The notes below the pieces were generated by a model. That model was not told the DNA's origin. It was given only the letters and a program-made list of their open reading frames with translations, and did not search any database. The position numbers and the translations under genes were made by a program. A stretch of DNA of 64,000 nt, taken from the NCBI RefSeq assembly GCF_000424385.1, contig NZ_AUJU01000021.1:50565-114564 (forward strand), read 5' to 3'. Each line of letters begins with the position of its first letter. The first letter of the stretch is position 1. Shown one piece after another: positions 34,114-41,372 of this stretch. The DNA is from Butyrivibrio sp. LC3010. Its GTDB lineage: Bacteria; Bacillota; Clostridia; Lachnospirales; Lachnospiraceae.

Positions 34114-34764
34114 TCATAATAACTTGAAATGATTCATTCTGTAGCGGATTATGCCTTCGTCCTGCATGCGGGACAATTCCTTTGACATGTTTGTCCGCTC
34201 TAGATTCAGGTAATCAGCAAGCTGCTGTCTGTTAAATGGAATATCAAATTCATTTTTGCCGGTCTTAAGTGCTACAGCATTAAGGTAGGAAAGGAGTCTT
34301 GCGCGGCAGCTTTTGGGAGAAGTATAAAAACTTCTCTGGGACAGCATCAGATTCTTTCTGGCTGATATGATAAGTATATTTTTCAGGAGCTTTTCTTTCC
34401 AGGAAGAGCTCATTTTATTGATGGACATAATTGATCTGATGTTGAAAAAGACTATACTACTGTCTTCGTTTGCTCTCACATCAACCAGCATCACCTCATT
34501 AAGCAGAGCATATGTTTCGGCGAAATAGTCGCCGGGGCCGATGAGACTTAAGACAGTACAGTTGCCCCATACATCGTTGCTTTCTATGGTTACGCTTCCG
34601 GTGATTACCATTCCAAGTGAGTATGCCCTTTCTCCAGCATTAAGAACCAGTTCGCCTTTTTTATAGCTTCTGTTTTTGGCATCTAAATCTGAAAGGCATT
34701 TTGAAATCTCTTCTTCTGACATTCCGGAAAAAAGTCTGCTGCCCTGTATATCACTTATTCTCAT
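34114..34764 (-). CDS. Crp/Fnr family transcriptional regulator
   Basis: A 216-residue regulator. The N-terminal cyclic-nucleotide-binding-like barrel (KKGELVLNAGERAYSLGMVI, then GPGDYFAETYALL) is followed by the long dimer helix and a C-terminal winged helix, IPFNRQQLADYLNLERTNMSKELSRM. The Fnr cysteine cluster is absent and the cAMP phosphate-binding Arg-Ser is not conserved, so the signal is unknown. TTCTCCT upstream (AGGAGAA on the coding strand) supports ATG 34764. Divergent from the 72-residue protein gene. Confidence 0.9.
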   Translation of the reverse strand: MRISDIQGSRLFSGMSEEEISKCLSDLDAKNRSYKKGELVLNAGERAYSLGMVITGSVTIESNDVWGNCTVLSLIGPGDYFAETYALLNEVMLVDVRANEDSSIVFFNIRSIMSINKMSSSWKEKLLKNILIISARKNLMLSQRSFYTSPKSCRARLLSYLNAVALKTGKNEFDIPFNRQQLADYLNLERTNMSKELSRMQDEGIIRYRMNHFKLL

Positions 34765-35016
34765 AGGTATTCTCCTGACCCTTTAAATGTGGCTTAAACA
34801 ACATACTTTATATTCTGAGTATATAACACTGATTTCATCAGAACAATATAACGATAAGAAGGAAACGAGCATCTTTCTTATAGAAAACACATTAGAGATT
34901 AAATGGCAGAAATAATCGCTATTAAACAGAGTCTCTTTTTGATATTATAGATTATGACTATAGAACTTTTTTATCTTCATATATCTACTAAGTTTTTGTA
35001 AAGAAGGAGGTTAGGT

Positions 35017-35235
35017 ATGGCAGACATTGCTGAAATCATCAAACAGATTAATGGTAATAAGGAGCTTATGGCTCAGATTGCTAAGGTCGATCCGGTACAG
35101 GCAAAGGAATTGCTTAAGAAGGCAAACATCGATGTTAGTGAATCAGACATCAAGTTGGTGCAGGAGGCAGTTGCTGATGGCAAGCTTGATCTTGGAGATA
35201 TCAAGAATATTGCCGGTGGGTTATTTAAAAAGTAA
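35017..35235 (+). CDS. Small helical acidic/basic protein (72 aa)
   Basis: A 72-residue protein, MADIAEIIKQINGNKELMAQIAK and onwards, almost wholly predicted helical, with periodic KELLKKANIDVSESDIK and a C-terminal IKNIAGGLFKK. A very strong AAGGAGG and a following terminator suggest high expression. The helix-turn pattern is distantly like Nif11 leader peptides, but no core peptide follows, so function is left open. It may belong to a family of small abundant cytoplasmic proteins. Confidence 0.75.
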   Translation: MADIAEIIKQINGNKELMAQIAKVDPVQAKELLKKANIDVSESDIKLVQEAVADGKLDLGDIKNIAGGLFKK

Positions 35236-35252
35236 TGGGTGTTTTATGAACG

Positions 35253-35298
35253 GCGCTCCCTTGGCTGATGAAATTTGAATCAGGCAGGGAGCGCTTTT
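35253..35298 (+). terminator. Terminator after the 72-aa protein gene
   Basis: GCGCTCCCT (35253-35261) pairs with AGGGAGCGC (35286-35294), with inner TGAT/ATCA, followed by TTTT. Confidence 0.75.
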
Positions 35299-35470
35299 GC
35301 GGTTTTGATGATGAATATTTGATATTCAGCTATACAAAGATACCGAAAAGCTACGGTAAAAGAAAAATAGACATATCAATTTTGCAACATAGAGAATTTA
35401 TGTGAAGACAATTGAGGGTTATATTCGTTATATAAACAAGTAACCGTTGTAGAGAAGTGGGGTATTATTT

Positions 35471-35779
35471 ATGAGTGGAAAGAGATTATACAAAAGTAAT
35501 GATAAAAAAATCTGCGGTGTATGTGGTGGAATAGCTGAGTATTTTGGAATTGATCCATTTATCGTAAGGCTTATTTGGGGTATCCTGGCATTCGCCTGGG
35601 GAACCAGTATAGTAGTATATATATTGCTGGCCTTCATAATGGATGAAGCTCCTGGTTATATCGAATCAGATGAAAACGAACCTGAAGTTCCAAAGGGCAT
35701 AGAAGAGAAGACAGTTCTTAATGCAGAACCGGTTGGTTTCAGACTTAACAATGGCGTAAAGGAAGAAATCTACCGATGA
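35471..35779 (+). CDS. PspC domain-containing protein (copy 1)
   Basis: A 102-residue membrane protein with the PspC domain in its first 65 residues: [25 protein letters not shown], then the hydrophobic IWGILAFAWGTSIVVYILLAFIM. The acidic tail (EAPGYIESDENEPEVPKG) ends in AEPVGFRLNN, which resembles the tail of the paralogue at 45583 ([10 protein letters not shown]). PspC proteins act in envelope stress responses. Flanked by terminators and a GlsB-like gene. Confidence 0.93.
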   Translation: MSGKRLYKSNDKKICGVCGGIAEYFGIDPFIVRLIWGILAFAWGTSIVVYILLAFIMDEAPGYIESDENEPEVPKGIEEKTVLNAEPVGFRLNNGVKEEIYR

Positions 35780-35919
35780 TGTAAAATAAAAAGATTTGAA
35801 TTGGATATGTAACCTTATATATCTAATAGATCATTGAAATCGATCGCAGGATAACTATTATAAATAGTGGGATAGAAATATCTCATAAAAGTGTGAAAAA
35901 GAGATTGGAGGAAATTGAT

Positions 35920-36156
35920 ATGTTTGGAATTATTGGTGGACTTATTTTTGGAGCAATTGCAGGTTTCATTGGAAGTAACATCATGAATGAGAAATCCGGG
36001 ACTATTAAAAATATTATCCTTGGAATTCTTGGTGGTGTAGTTGGTGGATTTGTATTTAAGCTCATAGGATTTACTGCAACAGGACTTATTGGAAGTCTCA
36101 TCGTATCCAGCGTAGGTGCATGCATATGCATCTGGCTTGGAAGAAAGCTGTTTTAA
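35920..36156 (+). CDS. GlsB/YeaQ/YmgE family membrane protein
   Basis: A 78-residue three-span glycine-rich membrane protein: MFGIIGGLIFGAIAGFIGSN, IILGILGGVVGGFVFKLIG and TGLIGSLIVSSVGACICIWL. This is the transglycosylase-associated (GlsB) family, linked to envelope or general stress. GGAGG at the usual distance sets ATG 35920 instead of the upstream GTG 35893. Confidence 0.9.
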   Translation: MFGIIGGLIFGAIAGFIGSNIMNEKSGTIKNIILGILGGVVGGFVFKLIGFTATGLIGSLIVSSVGACICIWLGRKLF

Positions 36157-36217
36157 AGAGGCAACGAGCTGGCGATAGGAGCCGAGGCTATACTGATAGA
36201 GCTTTATAAATCATTTT

Positions 36218-36255
36218 TGCTTGGGCTGGGATATGTTTTAGAAACATCCCGGCTC
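36218..36255 (+). terminator. Possible terminator after the GlsB gene
   Basis: GGGCTGGGAT-A-TGTTT pairs, with one bulge, with AAACATCCCGGCTC; the following T-tract is weak (CTATTTG). Confidence 0.45.
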
Positions 36256-36488
36256 TATTTGTATATATGAGTGGAGTTATCGTAAACGGCAGATATATCT
36301 GACACTTATTACCGCATGGTTTATAATATAGCTATACGATTTTTTGGATATAACCAGTACAAAATATTAGAATTTTTATTATGAGTTTTTAGTGAAACGG
36401 ACTTAACAAATGATTATCGCTGAGATCAGAACCAGTGAGGAATCAGCATGGCTTAATTGCTGACAGCGGAAAATGGAGGGCGTGGTCT

Positions 36489-36842
36489 ATGGTAAAGATT
36501 TATTGTTATTCAAAATGTTCTACTTGTAACAAAGCTCTGAAATGGCTTGATGCTAACGGAATAAAATATGAAAGTCTTGATATAAAGGAGCAGCATCCGG
36601 ATAAGGATACAGTGAAGGATCTCAACGCCAGGAGTGGTCTTCCTTTAAAGAAATTCTTTAATACCAGCGGAAAGTTATATAGAGAAATGGAGCTGTCTAA
36701 GAAGCTTCCGGATATGACTGATGATGAAATGCTGGATCTGCTTGCGTCAGATGGGATGCTTGTAAAGAGACCGCTGCTTATTACGGATAAGACTGTTATT
36801 GCAGGCTTTAAAGAGGATGTATGGAAGGAAGCTCTTTTGTAA
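36489..36842 (+). CDS. ArsC/Spx family protein
   Basis: A 117-residue thioredoxin-fold protein. VKIYCYSKCSTCNKALKWLD gives a CSTC motif with the redox Cys, KYESLDIKEQHPDKDTVKDL follows, and LLASDGMLVKRPLLIT holds the RP motif typical of the ArsC/Spx/MgsR family. It could be a glutaredoxin-linked arsenate reductase-like enzyme or a Spx-type regulator; nothing nearby concerns arsenic. GGAGG sets ATG 36489. Confidence 0.88.
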   Translation: MVKIYCYSKCSTCNKALKWLDANGIKYESLDIKEQHPDKDTVKDLNARSGLPLKKFFNTSGKLYREMELSKKLPDMTDDEMLDLLASDGMLVKRPLLITDKTVIAGFKEDVWKEALL

Positions 36843-36888
36843 TAAAGAAATTGTATTCATGGTGAGCGGTGTAGGATAAGGAGGCTTT

Positions 36889-37401
36889 ATGCGCCTGTTT
36901 ATAGCGATAAACTTTGATGAAAACATGACGGATGCTCTTATCGAGATGCAGGATGATCTCATAAGAAGCGGAGTAAGCGGCAATTTCACTCGTGAAGAGA
37001 ATCTTCACATGACTTTGGTATTTATTGGTGAGAGCGATGAGCCAGAAAAGATAGAGGAAATAATGCGTGATGTGCCTCTTAGATCTTTTACCATAAAAGT
37101 GTCAGGAATGATGCGTTTCAAGGACATGATATTCGCCAGCGTTGTAGATAATCCGGATCTTAGTGATTACGTAAAACGGCTTAGACACGCTCTTTCGGAT
37201 AATGACATCGATTTTGATAAAAAGAAATTCATGTCCCATATAACACTTGTCAGAAGGGCTGGCGGAGTTAAGAATATTCCGATACAGTCTGATGAAATTA
37301 TCGAGGAGTCAATGAGAGTTAAGGGGATATCATTGATGAAATCAGAGCAGAGTAAACACGGTATGATTTATACAGAGATTGGATATGTGAGGGCATTCTA
37401 A
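36889..37401 (+). CDS. thpR: RNA 2',3'-cyclic phosphodiesterase
   Basis: A 170-residue 2H phosphoesterase. The two catalytic HxTx motifs are visible as NLHMTLVFIG (near residue 43) and FMSHITLVRRAGG (near residue 115), and RLFIAINFDENM is the normal opening. It opens 2',3'-cyclic phosphate ends of RNA. AAGGAGG lies before the ATG. The next short gene starts 3 bases after the stop, indicating a small operon. Confidence 0.93.
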   Translation: MRLFIAINFDENMTDALIEMQDDLIRSGVSGNFTREENLHMTLVFIGESDEPEKIEEIMRDVPLRSFTIKVSGMMRFKDMIFASVVDNPDLSDYVKRLRHALSDNDIDFDKKKFMSHITLVRRAGGVKNIPIQSDEIIEESMRVKGISLMKSEQSKHGMIYTEIGYVRAF

Positions 37402-37404
37402 TAT

Positions 37405-37620
37405 ATGTTTTTCAAGAAAAATTCTGAAAAGAAAACTTATGATAAAGAAAATAAAAGGCCTGTGATCAAGGCTAGCATTTGTAATGGGGAAATGGTTGCC
37501 GGTTTTCAGGATATACATACCGGAGCTTTTGAGGAAGTTATGCTTGTAAGGGACGATGCAGAAATCAGGGAATTCATGTATCAGTATGGTATTACGGAAA
37601 AGATGGAGAAGATTTATTGA
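37405..37620 (+). CDS. Small conserved-looking protein (71 aa)
   Basis: A 71-residue soluble protein with a lysine-rich start and RPVIKASICNGEMVAGFQDI, HTGAFEEVMLVRDDAEIREF. No catalytic motif is visible. It starts three bases after the stop of the phosphodiesterase gene, without its own ribosome site, so it depends on coupling. Homologues seem common in related genomes, but the family is not named here. Confidence 0.75.
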   Translation: MFFKKNSEKKTYDKENKRPVIKASICNGEMVAGFQDIHTGAFEEVMLVRDDAEIREFMYQYGITEKMEKIY

Positions 37621-37667
37621 TTGGGTTTAGAAGCTATTCATGAAGAATTCGCGAGGGAGGTTGAAAA

Positions 37668-38237
37668 ATGGACAAGTTGGAGTTTAATAACAAGAAACAG
37701 TGCGGACTGTGGTTAATGTTAGTTGGTGTTGTGATTGTATTATCTGATATTTTTGGTGGTGATTTTTTGATAAATCCTATCGTCTTTTTGGCGGGGTATT
37801 ATATATGTTTCTTCAGTGTAAATGTAAATAAAAAAGTCAGGAAAAAACTTTCTCAGGGTCCTCTCTCCAAGTTTCAAATAAAAATGATATATGTATCCTT
37901 GATAATGCTATTTGTTTTAATGTTTTGCATCGCAGGACCTTTTATTCCGGGATGGAACTGGAGACTAATATGGCTTGGAGTATTTTTGGCGACTGCAATT
38001 CATTTTATACCATGGTTTACTATTCATGGCTTTAGTATGCTGGCGCTTGCAATGGTAGATATTATCGTTTGTATCATCGGATACGCATTTCCGGAGGTGT
38101 CGATAAAGGTAATCGGATACGTTGATGCAATCACGAAAATAATCTTGGGTACATATTTATTCTTTTTATCAAAGCCGTCTGCATTTGTATTCAGAGGAAA
38201 AGCAAAGGACAAAGAACAGCTATGTAAAGAAGGGTAA
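37668..38237 (+). CDS. Hypothetical multi-span membrane protein
   Basis: A 189-residue protein with about six hydrophobic segments, among them CGLWLMLVGVVIVLSDIF, IYVSLIMLFVLMFCIAGPF and MLALAMVDIIVCIIGYAF, separated by a basic loop KKVRKKLSQGPLSKF and a conserved-looking IHFIPWFTIHG. The tail is charged. No family is recognised with confidence. GGGAGG precedes the ATG; the phosphatase gene follows in close order. Confidence 0.8.
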   Translation: MDKLEFNNKKQCGLWLMLVGVVIVLSDIFGGDFLINPIVFLAGYYICFFSVNVNKKVRKKLSQGPLSKFQIKMIYVSLIMLFVLMFCIAGPFIPGWNWRLIWLGVFLATAIHFIPWFTIHGFSMLALAMVDIIVCIIGYAFPEVSIKVIGYVDAITKIILGTYLFFLSKPSAFVFRGKAKDKEQLCKEG

Positions 38238-38256
38238 AGGAGAAGAAAAAAACAGA

Positions 38257-39039
38257 ATGAGACTTTTGTTTATAAGGCATGGAGATCCGGATTACGAAAA
38301 TGATACTCTTACAGAAAAAGGGATCAGAGAAACGGAATGCCTTGCAGAATATATTAAGGAAATTCATATTGATGAGATTTATCAGTCACCTCTTGGAAGA
38401 GCGAAGAAGACCCTGGAAGTTGCACTTCCCAAAACAGATCTGACCATAAACACATTGGAATGGTTGCAGGAATTCCCTGCACAGTTCAATCCGAATTTGT
38501 CTTTGGACGCCAGTGCTGCCTATAAGACAGAACTGCAGAAAGATTCTGAGAGCGGATTATTCAAAAGCAGAATCCTCTGGGATATCCTGCCATCGTATTA
38601 TACTGCTCACCCTGAACTCTTTGACAGAAACGGATGGAAGAATAGCGAACTTGTCAAAAACAGCAATATGGTAGAAGTGTATGAGAATGTTAAACGTGAT
38701 TTCTTACAGTTTCTGTCAGAACATGGCTATGATAAAGACGGTGATGCTTTCAATGTAGAAAAAGGCAACGGGCAGACGATTGCTTTCTTTTGCCATTTCG
38801 GAATTACTTCTGTTCTTATGTCCATTCTGTGGAATATTTCACCATTTATACCGCTTCAGTTTATGGCTATGGCACCAACATCCATAACTGAGATAGTAAC
38901 AGAAGAACGTGAAAAGGGCATAGCAATTTTCAGGGCACTACGGATAGGCGATATATCACATCTTAATATGGCAGGAGAAACCCCTTCTTTTTCTGCGAGG
39001 TTTTGTAAGCAATTTGAAAATGCAGATGAGAGGCACTAA
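38257..39039 (+). CDS. Histidine phosphatase family protein
   Basis: A 260-residue phosphoglycerate-mutase-like phosphatase. MRLLFIRHGDPDYENDTLTEKG provides the catalytic RHG, QSPLGRAKKTLE the second Arg, and AFFCHFGITSVLM the second His. The long insert (about 85-165) is larger than in CobC-type members, so the substrate is uncertain. The frame overlaps the preceding gene upstream, but ATG 38257 begins the conserved part and AAGGAG lies about 15 nt before it. Confidence 0.88.
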   Translation: MRLLFIRHGDPDYENDTLTEKGIRETECLAEYIKEIHIDEIYQSPLGRAKKTLEVALPKTDLTINTLEWLQEFPAQFNPNLSLDASAAYKTELQKDSESGLFKSRILWDILPSYYTAHPELFDRNGWKNSELVKNSNMVEVYENVKRDFLQFLSEHGYDKDGDAFNVEKGNGQTIAFFCHFGITSVLMSILWNISPFIPLQFMAMAPTSITEIVTEEREKGIAIFRALRIGDISHLNMAGETPSFSARFCKQFENADERH

Positions 39040-39064
39040 TAGACTTCTATATCCATGGAAAGTT

Positions 39065-39073
39065 TGTTACAAT
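39065..39073 (+). promoter_or_regulatory. Extended -10 promoter before the leader peptide
   Basis: TGTTACAAT (TGn plus TACAAT) places a start point near 39080, upstream of the leader ORF and methyltransferase gene. The -35 is poor. Confidence 0.45.
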
Positions 39074-39118
39074 GAAATCTGTGGCATACTGGTAATCAGT
39101 AGTCACAAGGAGGTAATC

Positions 39119-39154
39119 ATGAGAACACGAGATAACTACTCGGTGCAGTTTTAA
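39119..39154 (+). CDS. Putative leader peptide MRTRDNYSVQF
   Basis: An 11-codon ORF directly behind a near-perfect AAGGAGGTAATC ribosome site, ending TAA at 39152. Such a strong site in front of such a short frame is typical of regulatory leader peptides. Its last codons form the left arm of the hairpins at 39139-39212. Confidence 0.5.
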   Translation: MRTRDNYSVQF

Positions 39155-39212
39155 TACTGGCAGCAGGTTGTACCGAGGTTAAATATATTTATGCTGTCAC
39201 ATACTGCACCGA
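39139..39212 (+). promoter_or_regulatory. Mutually exclusive hairpins, attenuator-like
   Basis: TCGGTGCAGT (39140-39149) pairs perfectly with ACTGCACCGA (39203-39212). The same left arm, CTCGGT (39139-39144), can alternatively pair with ACCGAG (39172-39177). The left arm lies within the leader ORF, so ribosome position would decide which forms. No T-run follows, so control at translation is more likely than termination. Confidence 0.5.
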
Positions 39213-39252
39213 ACAAATAACTGAATAGATAATTACTTGAAAAGGAGCAGAT

Positions 39253-40026
39253 ATGAATACAGAAAGAATAAATGAATTAAGAAAAGAATGGGAAGCTGAG
39301 GAGAAGATTGCACATATTCATGGATGGGATTTTTCTCATATCCATGAGAGATATGAAGAGGAAGATGATCTCCCCTGGGATTACAAGAAGATAATTAACG
39401 AGTACCGTCTTCCTGATATGAAGTTGCTGGATTTTGATACAGGCGGTGGTGAGTTTTTATTATCCCTTGGACACCCTTATGAGAACACAGTGGCTACTGA
39501 AGGATTTCCTCCAAATGTGGAATTATGTAAGGAAACGTTGCTTCCGTTAGGGATAGATTTTAAGCCTTGTGCTGATGAAAAAAATATTCCTTATGCTGAT
39601 GATTCTTTTGATATATTTATCAACAGACACGGAAGTTTTGATCCGGTGGAAGCACATCGACTGCTTAAGTCTAAAGGGCTTTTCATTACTCAGCAGGTCG
39701 GGGGCAAAAACGATAGAGATCTGGTGGAGATGGTTCTTCCGAATACTCCGGAACCCTTTCCTGAGCTGGAGCTGTTCATTCAACGCAAGAGATTTGAGGA
39801 TGCCGGGTTTGAAATCATCCGTGGTGAAGAAACATTTAAGCCAATAAGATTTTTTGATGTCGGTGCGTTTGTTTGGTTTGCGCACATCATTGAATGGGAG
39901 TTTCCGGGATTTTCTGTAGACAAGTGTTTTGATAAACTTCTTAAGATGCAGGAACAGATTGATAAAAACGGATTTGTACAGGGAACTATCCACAGATACC
40001 TCATTGTGGCTAGAAAAAAGGATTAA
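39253..40026 (+). CDS. Class I SAM-dependent methyltransferase
   Basis: A 257-residue methyltransferase. Motif I is KLLDFDTGGGEFLLSLG near residue 57, the acidic post-I end is NTVATEGFPPNVE, and the motif IV region is YADDSFDIFINRHGSFDP. After this comes SKGLFITQQVGG (motif VI). The Asp of motif I replaced by the D-T-G-G-G form is common in this subfamily. The target is unknown. AAGGAG precedes it, and a leader-peptide/hairpin region lies upstream, hinting at translation-dependent induction. Confidence 0.88.
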   Translation: MNTERINELRKEWEAEEKIAHIHGWDFSHIHERYEEEDDLPWDYKKIINEYRLPDMKLLDFDTGGGEFLLSLGHPYENTVATEGFPPNVELCKETLLPLGIDFKPCADEKNIPYADDSFDIFINRHGSFDPVEAHRLLKSKGLFITQQVGGKNDRDLVEMVLPNTPEPFPELELFIQRKRFEDAGFEIIRGEETFKPIRFFDVGAFVWFAHIIEWEFPGFSVDKCFDKLLKMQEQIDKNGFVQGTIHRYLIVARKKD

Positions 40027-40091
40027 TAATGATAGAGCGGTAAGTATAATGCTTGCCGCTTTTACATTTCGTTCAAAAAAGGAAGTGTAAA

Positions 40092-40403
40092 ATGACAGAA
40101 AAGCAGATCGAATGGGCAAAGAAACGAGATGAGCTGGTATCAGCAGTAAACAGGCTTGGATTTCCGGAAGAACTTGGAGTGCAGATGGCAAAACAGCTTG
40201 GAAGTCCAAAGGCAATGGACAGGATGCTGGCTTATTTGTATAACGTGAAGCCGAAAACAGTTGAGCTTGTTGTGGATGAAATGCTTGCTATATGCAGTGA
40301 TATAGATGCATGGCATAACAAGAAGGCTGCAGAAGAAGCCAACGCAAAGTATAACGAAATGCTATACTACGGCCTTGGCACTGAGGATAGTGATTTTATT
40401 TAA
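40092..40403 (+). CDS. Hypothetical helical protein (103 aa)
   Basis: A 103-residue, mostly helical soluble protein: MTEKQIEWAKKRDELVSAVN, FPEELGVQMAKQLGSPKAMDRMLAYLYNV, then VVDEMLAICSDIDAWHNKKA. It looks like a small three-helix domain of unknown function. AAGGAAG at 40079-40085 selects ATG 40092. No paralogue is seen in the window. Confidence 0.75.
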   Translation: MTEKQIEWAKKRDELVSAVNRLGFPEELGVQMAKQLGSPKAMDRMLAYLYNVKPKTVELVVDEMLAICSDIDAWHNKKAAEEANAKYNEMLYYGLGTEDSDFI

Positions 40404-40507
40404 TGCTTCGAATTAAAAGTGTGCAACTTGTGTGATGCTTCACTTGATATTATCCAAATAGAGACAGGGAAAACAACTTTAGAAACAGTTGATAGGAGGA
40501 TGGTATT

Positions 40508-40579
40508 ATGATGAACATCTTAAGAAAAATCAATGAGTGGCTTGACAGCTATTATGAGATTTTTGGAAGAGTATGGTGA
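40508..40579 (+). CDS. Possible 23-aa peptide MMNILRKINEWLDSYYEIFG-
   Basis: A short ORF behind a perfect GGAGG ribosome site (40497-40501). The product is amphipathic and rich in aromatic residues (Trp, Tyr, Phe), ending RVW. It could be a small membrane-active or regulatory peptide. It precedes a 10-bp inverted repeat and the 50-residue ORF. Confidence 0.45.
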   Translation: MMNILRKINEWLDSYYEIFGRVW

Positions 40580-40660
40580 TTTTAAATGAAATGATCAAAA
40601 GTTTTTGTCCATGCCTGCTAAAAGAAAAGTGCAGACGTGAGTTGGACATTTGTTGGACAG

Positions 40661-40710
40661 CTGGTGATAAAACGATGATATAAGAATTTTTAATATGTCG
40701 TTATCACCAG
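40661..40710 (+). promoter_or_regulatory. 10-bp inverted repeat upstream of the 50-aa ORF
   Basis: CTGGTGATAA (40661-40670) and TTATCACCAG (40701-40710) are perfect reverse complements around a 30-nt AT-rich centre. It may be an operator or an mRNA hairpin. Confidence 0.45.
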
Positions 40711-40741
40711 GATGACCAAGGAATGTATGGAGGCATTTACT

Positions 40742-40894
40742 ATGCGTAAGATTTTTGAGAGCTTTATGGAAGAATTTGGTTTATTAGATACTTCAGCTAC
40801 ATATAGAAAGCCTTTTGGCAGGCTGGATGCTTCAGACTATGTCAGGATTGAGGCAGAACTTATAAAATTTGCAGATAATGTCGCTGCAGGCTGA
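40742..40894 (+). CDS. Small hypothetical protein (50 aa)
   Basis: MRKIFESFMEEFGLLDTSA followed by KPFGRLDASDYVRIEAELIKF, about 50 residues, predicted as two helices. GGAGG 8 nt upstream of ATG 40742 decides the start against 40712. The short helical opening resembles the 23-residue peptide just upstream (an aromatic, amphipathic N-terminus). No known family. Confidence 0.6.
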   Translation: MRKIFESFMEEFGLLDTSATYRKPFGRLDASDYVRIEAELIKFADNVAAG

Positions 40895-41221
40895 TATATA
40901 TAATGGGTAATATCAAGAATAATCTGTATACAGATTTTGAAGCAGCAGGTCATAAATGAAGGACCGGTGCATAAAAGAGTGAGGAAAATGAAATTTTTAT
41001 ACAGAAAAGTCATTTTTTATATTCTGTTCCTGTAAATATGTCATTCTTAACTCCGATATAAGTATTAGAAAGACAATCATACAGGGAACGAGACAAGCCT
41101 CCGGTTTCTGTATGGGGACCTCCCGAGAAAGTCCGAGCTTTCAGAGGATGTAACTGAAAATTGATAGTAAAGAGAATAATTCATTTTAAAACCTCCTCCT
41201 ATAGAAGCACTATGCTGCAAA
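40895..41221 (+). ncRNA. Possible structured RNA region ended by a terminator
   Basis: No gene is visible. Around 41075-41145 several pairings are possible (CATACAG/CTGTATG, GAAAG/CTTTC) and the following terminator (41222-41261) has no obvious coding gene of its own close by. This may be a small RNA, but no known family could be recognised and its ends are unknown. Confidence 0.25.
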
Positions 41222-41261
41222 GAGGGCCAGATCAAAATAAAAGATCAGGCCTTCTTTTTTT
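41222..41261 (+). terminator. Terminator upstream of the Ig-like protein gene
   Basis: GGCCAGATC (41225-41233) pairs with GATCAGGCC (41243-41251) with one A-A mismatch, followed by TTCTTTTTTT. Confidence 0.7.
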
Positions 41262-41372
41262 GCCACGGACATGTAAATATTGTCCGCTTTTTCCCCTAAA
41301 AAGACATGTAATTTCATTGAAAAATATAGTACAATTATGAAAATTTGGGAGAAACATTTGGGAGGAAAATTT

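Noticed and set aside
39119..40026. Erm-type antibiotic resistance gene
   Set aside because: The leader looks Erm-like, but the methyltransferase lacks the N-terminal and motif pattern of rRNA adenine dimethylases.
39547..40215. 222-codon minus-strand frame opposite the methyltransferase
   Set aside because: It spans the gene end and the following leader, with no ribosome site and no recognisable motif; the plus-strand gene is clear.
41120..41150. GAAAGTCCGAGC resembles a short conserved segment of RNase P RNA
   Set aside because: None of the other conserved RNase P segments is present, and the bases also form a simple GAAAG/CTTTC hairpin.
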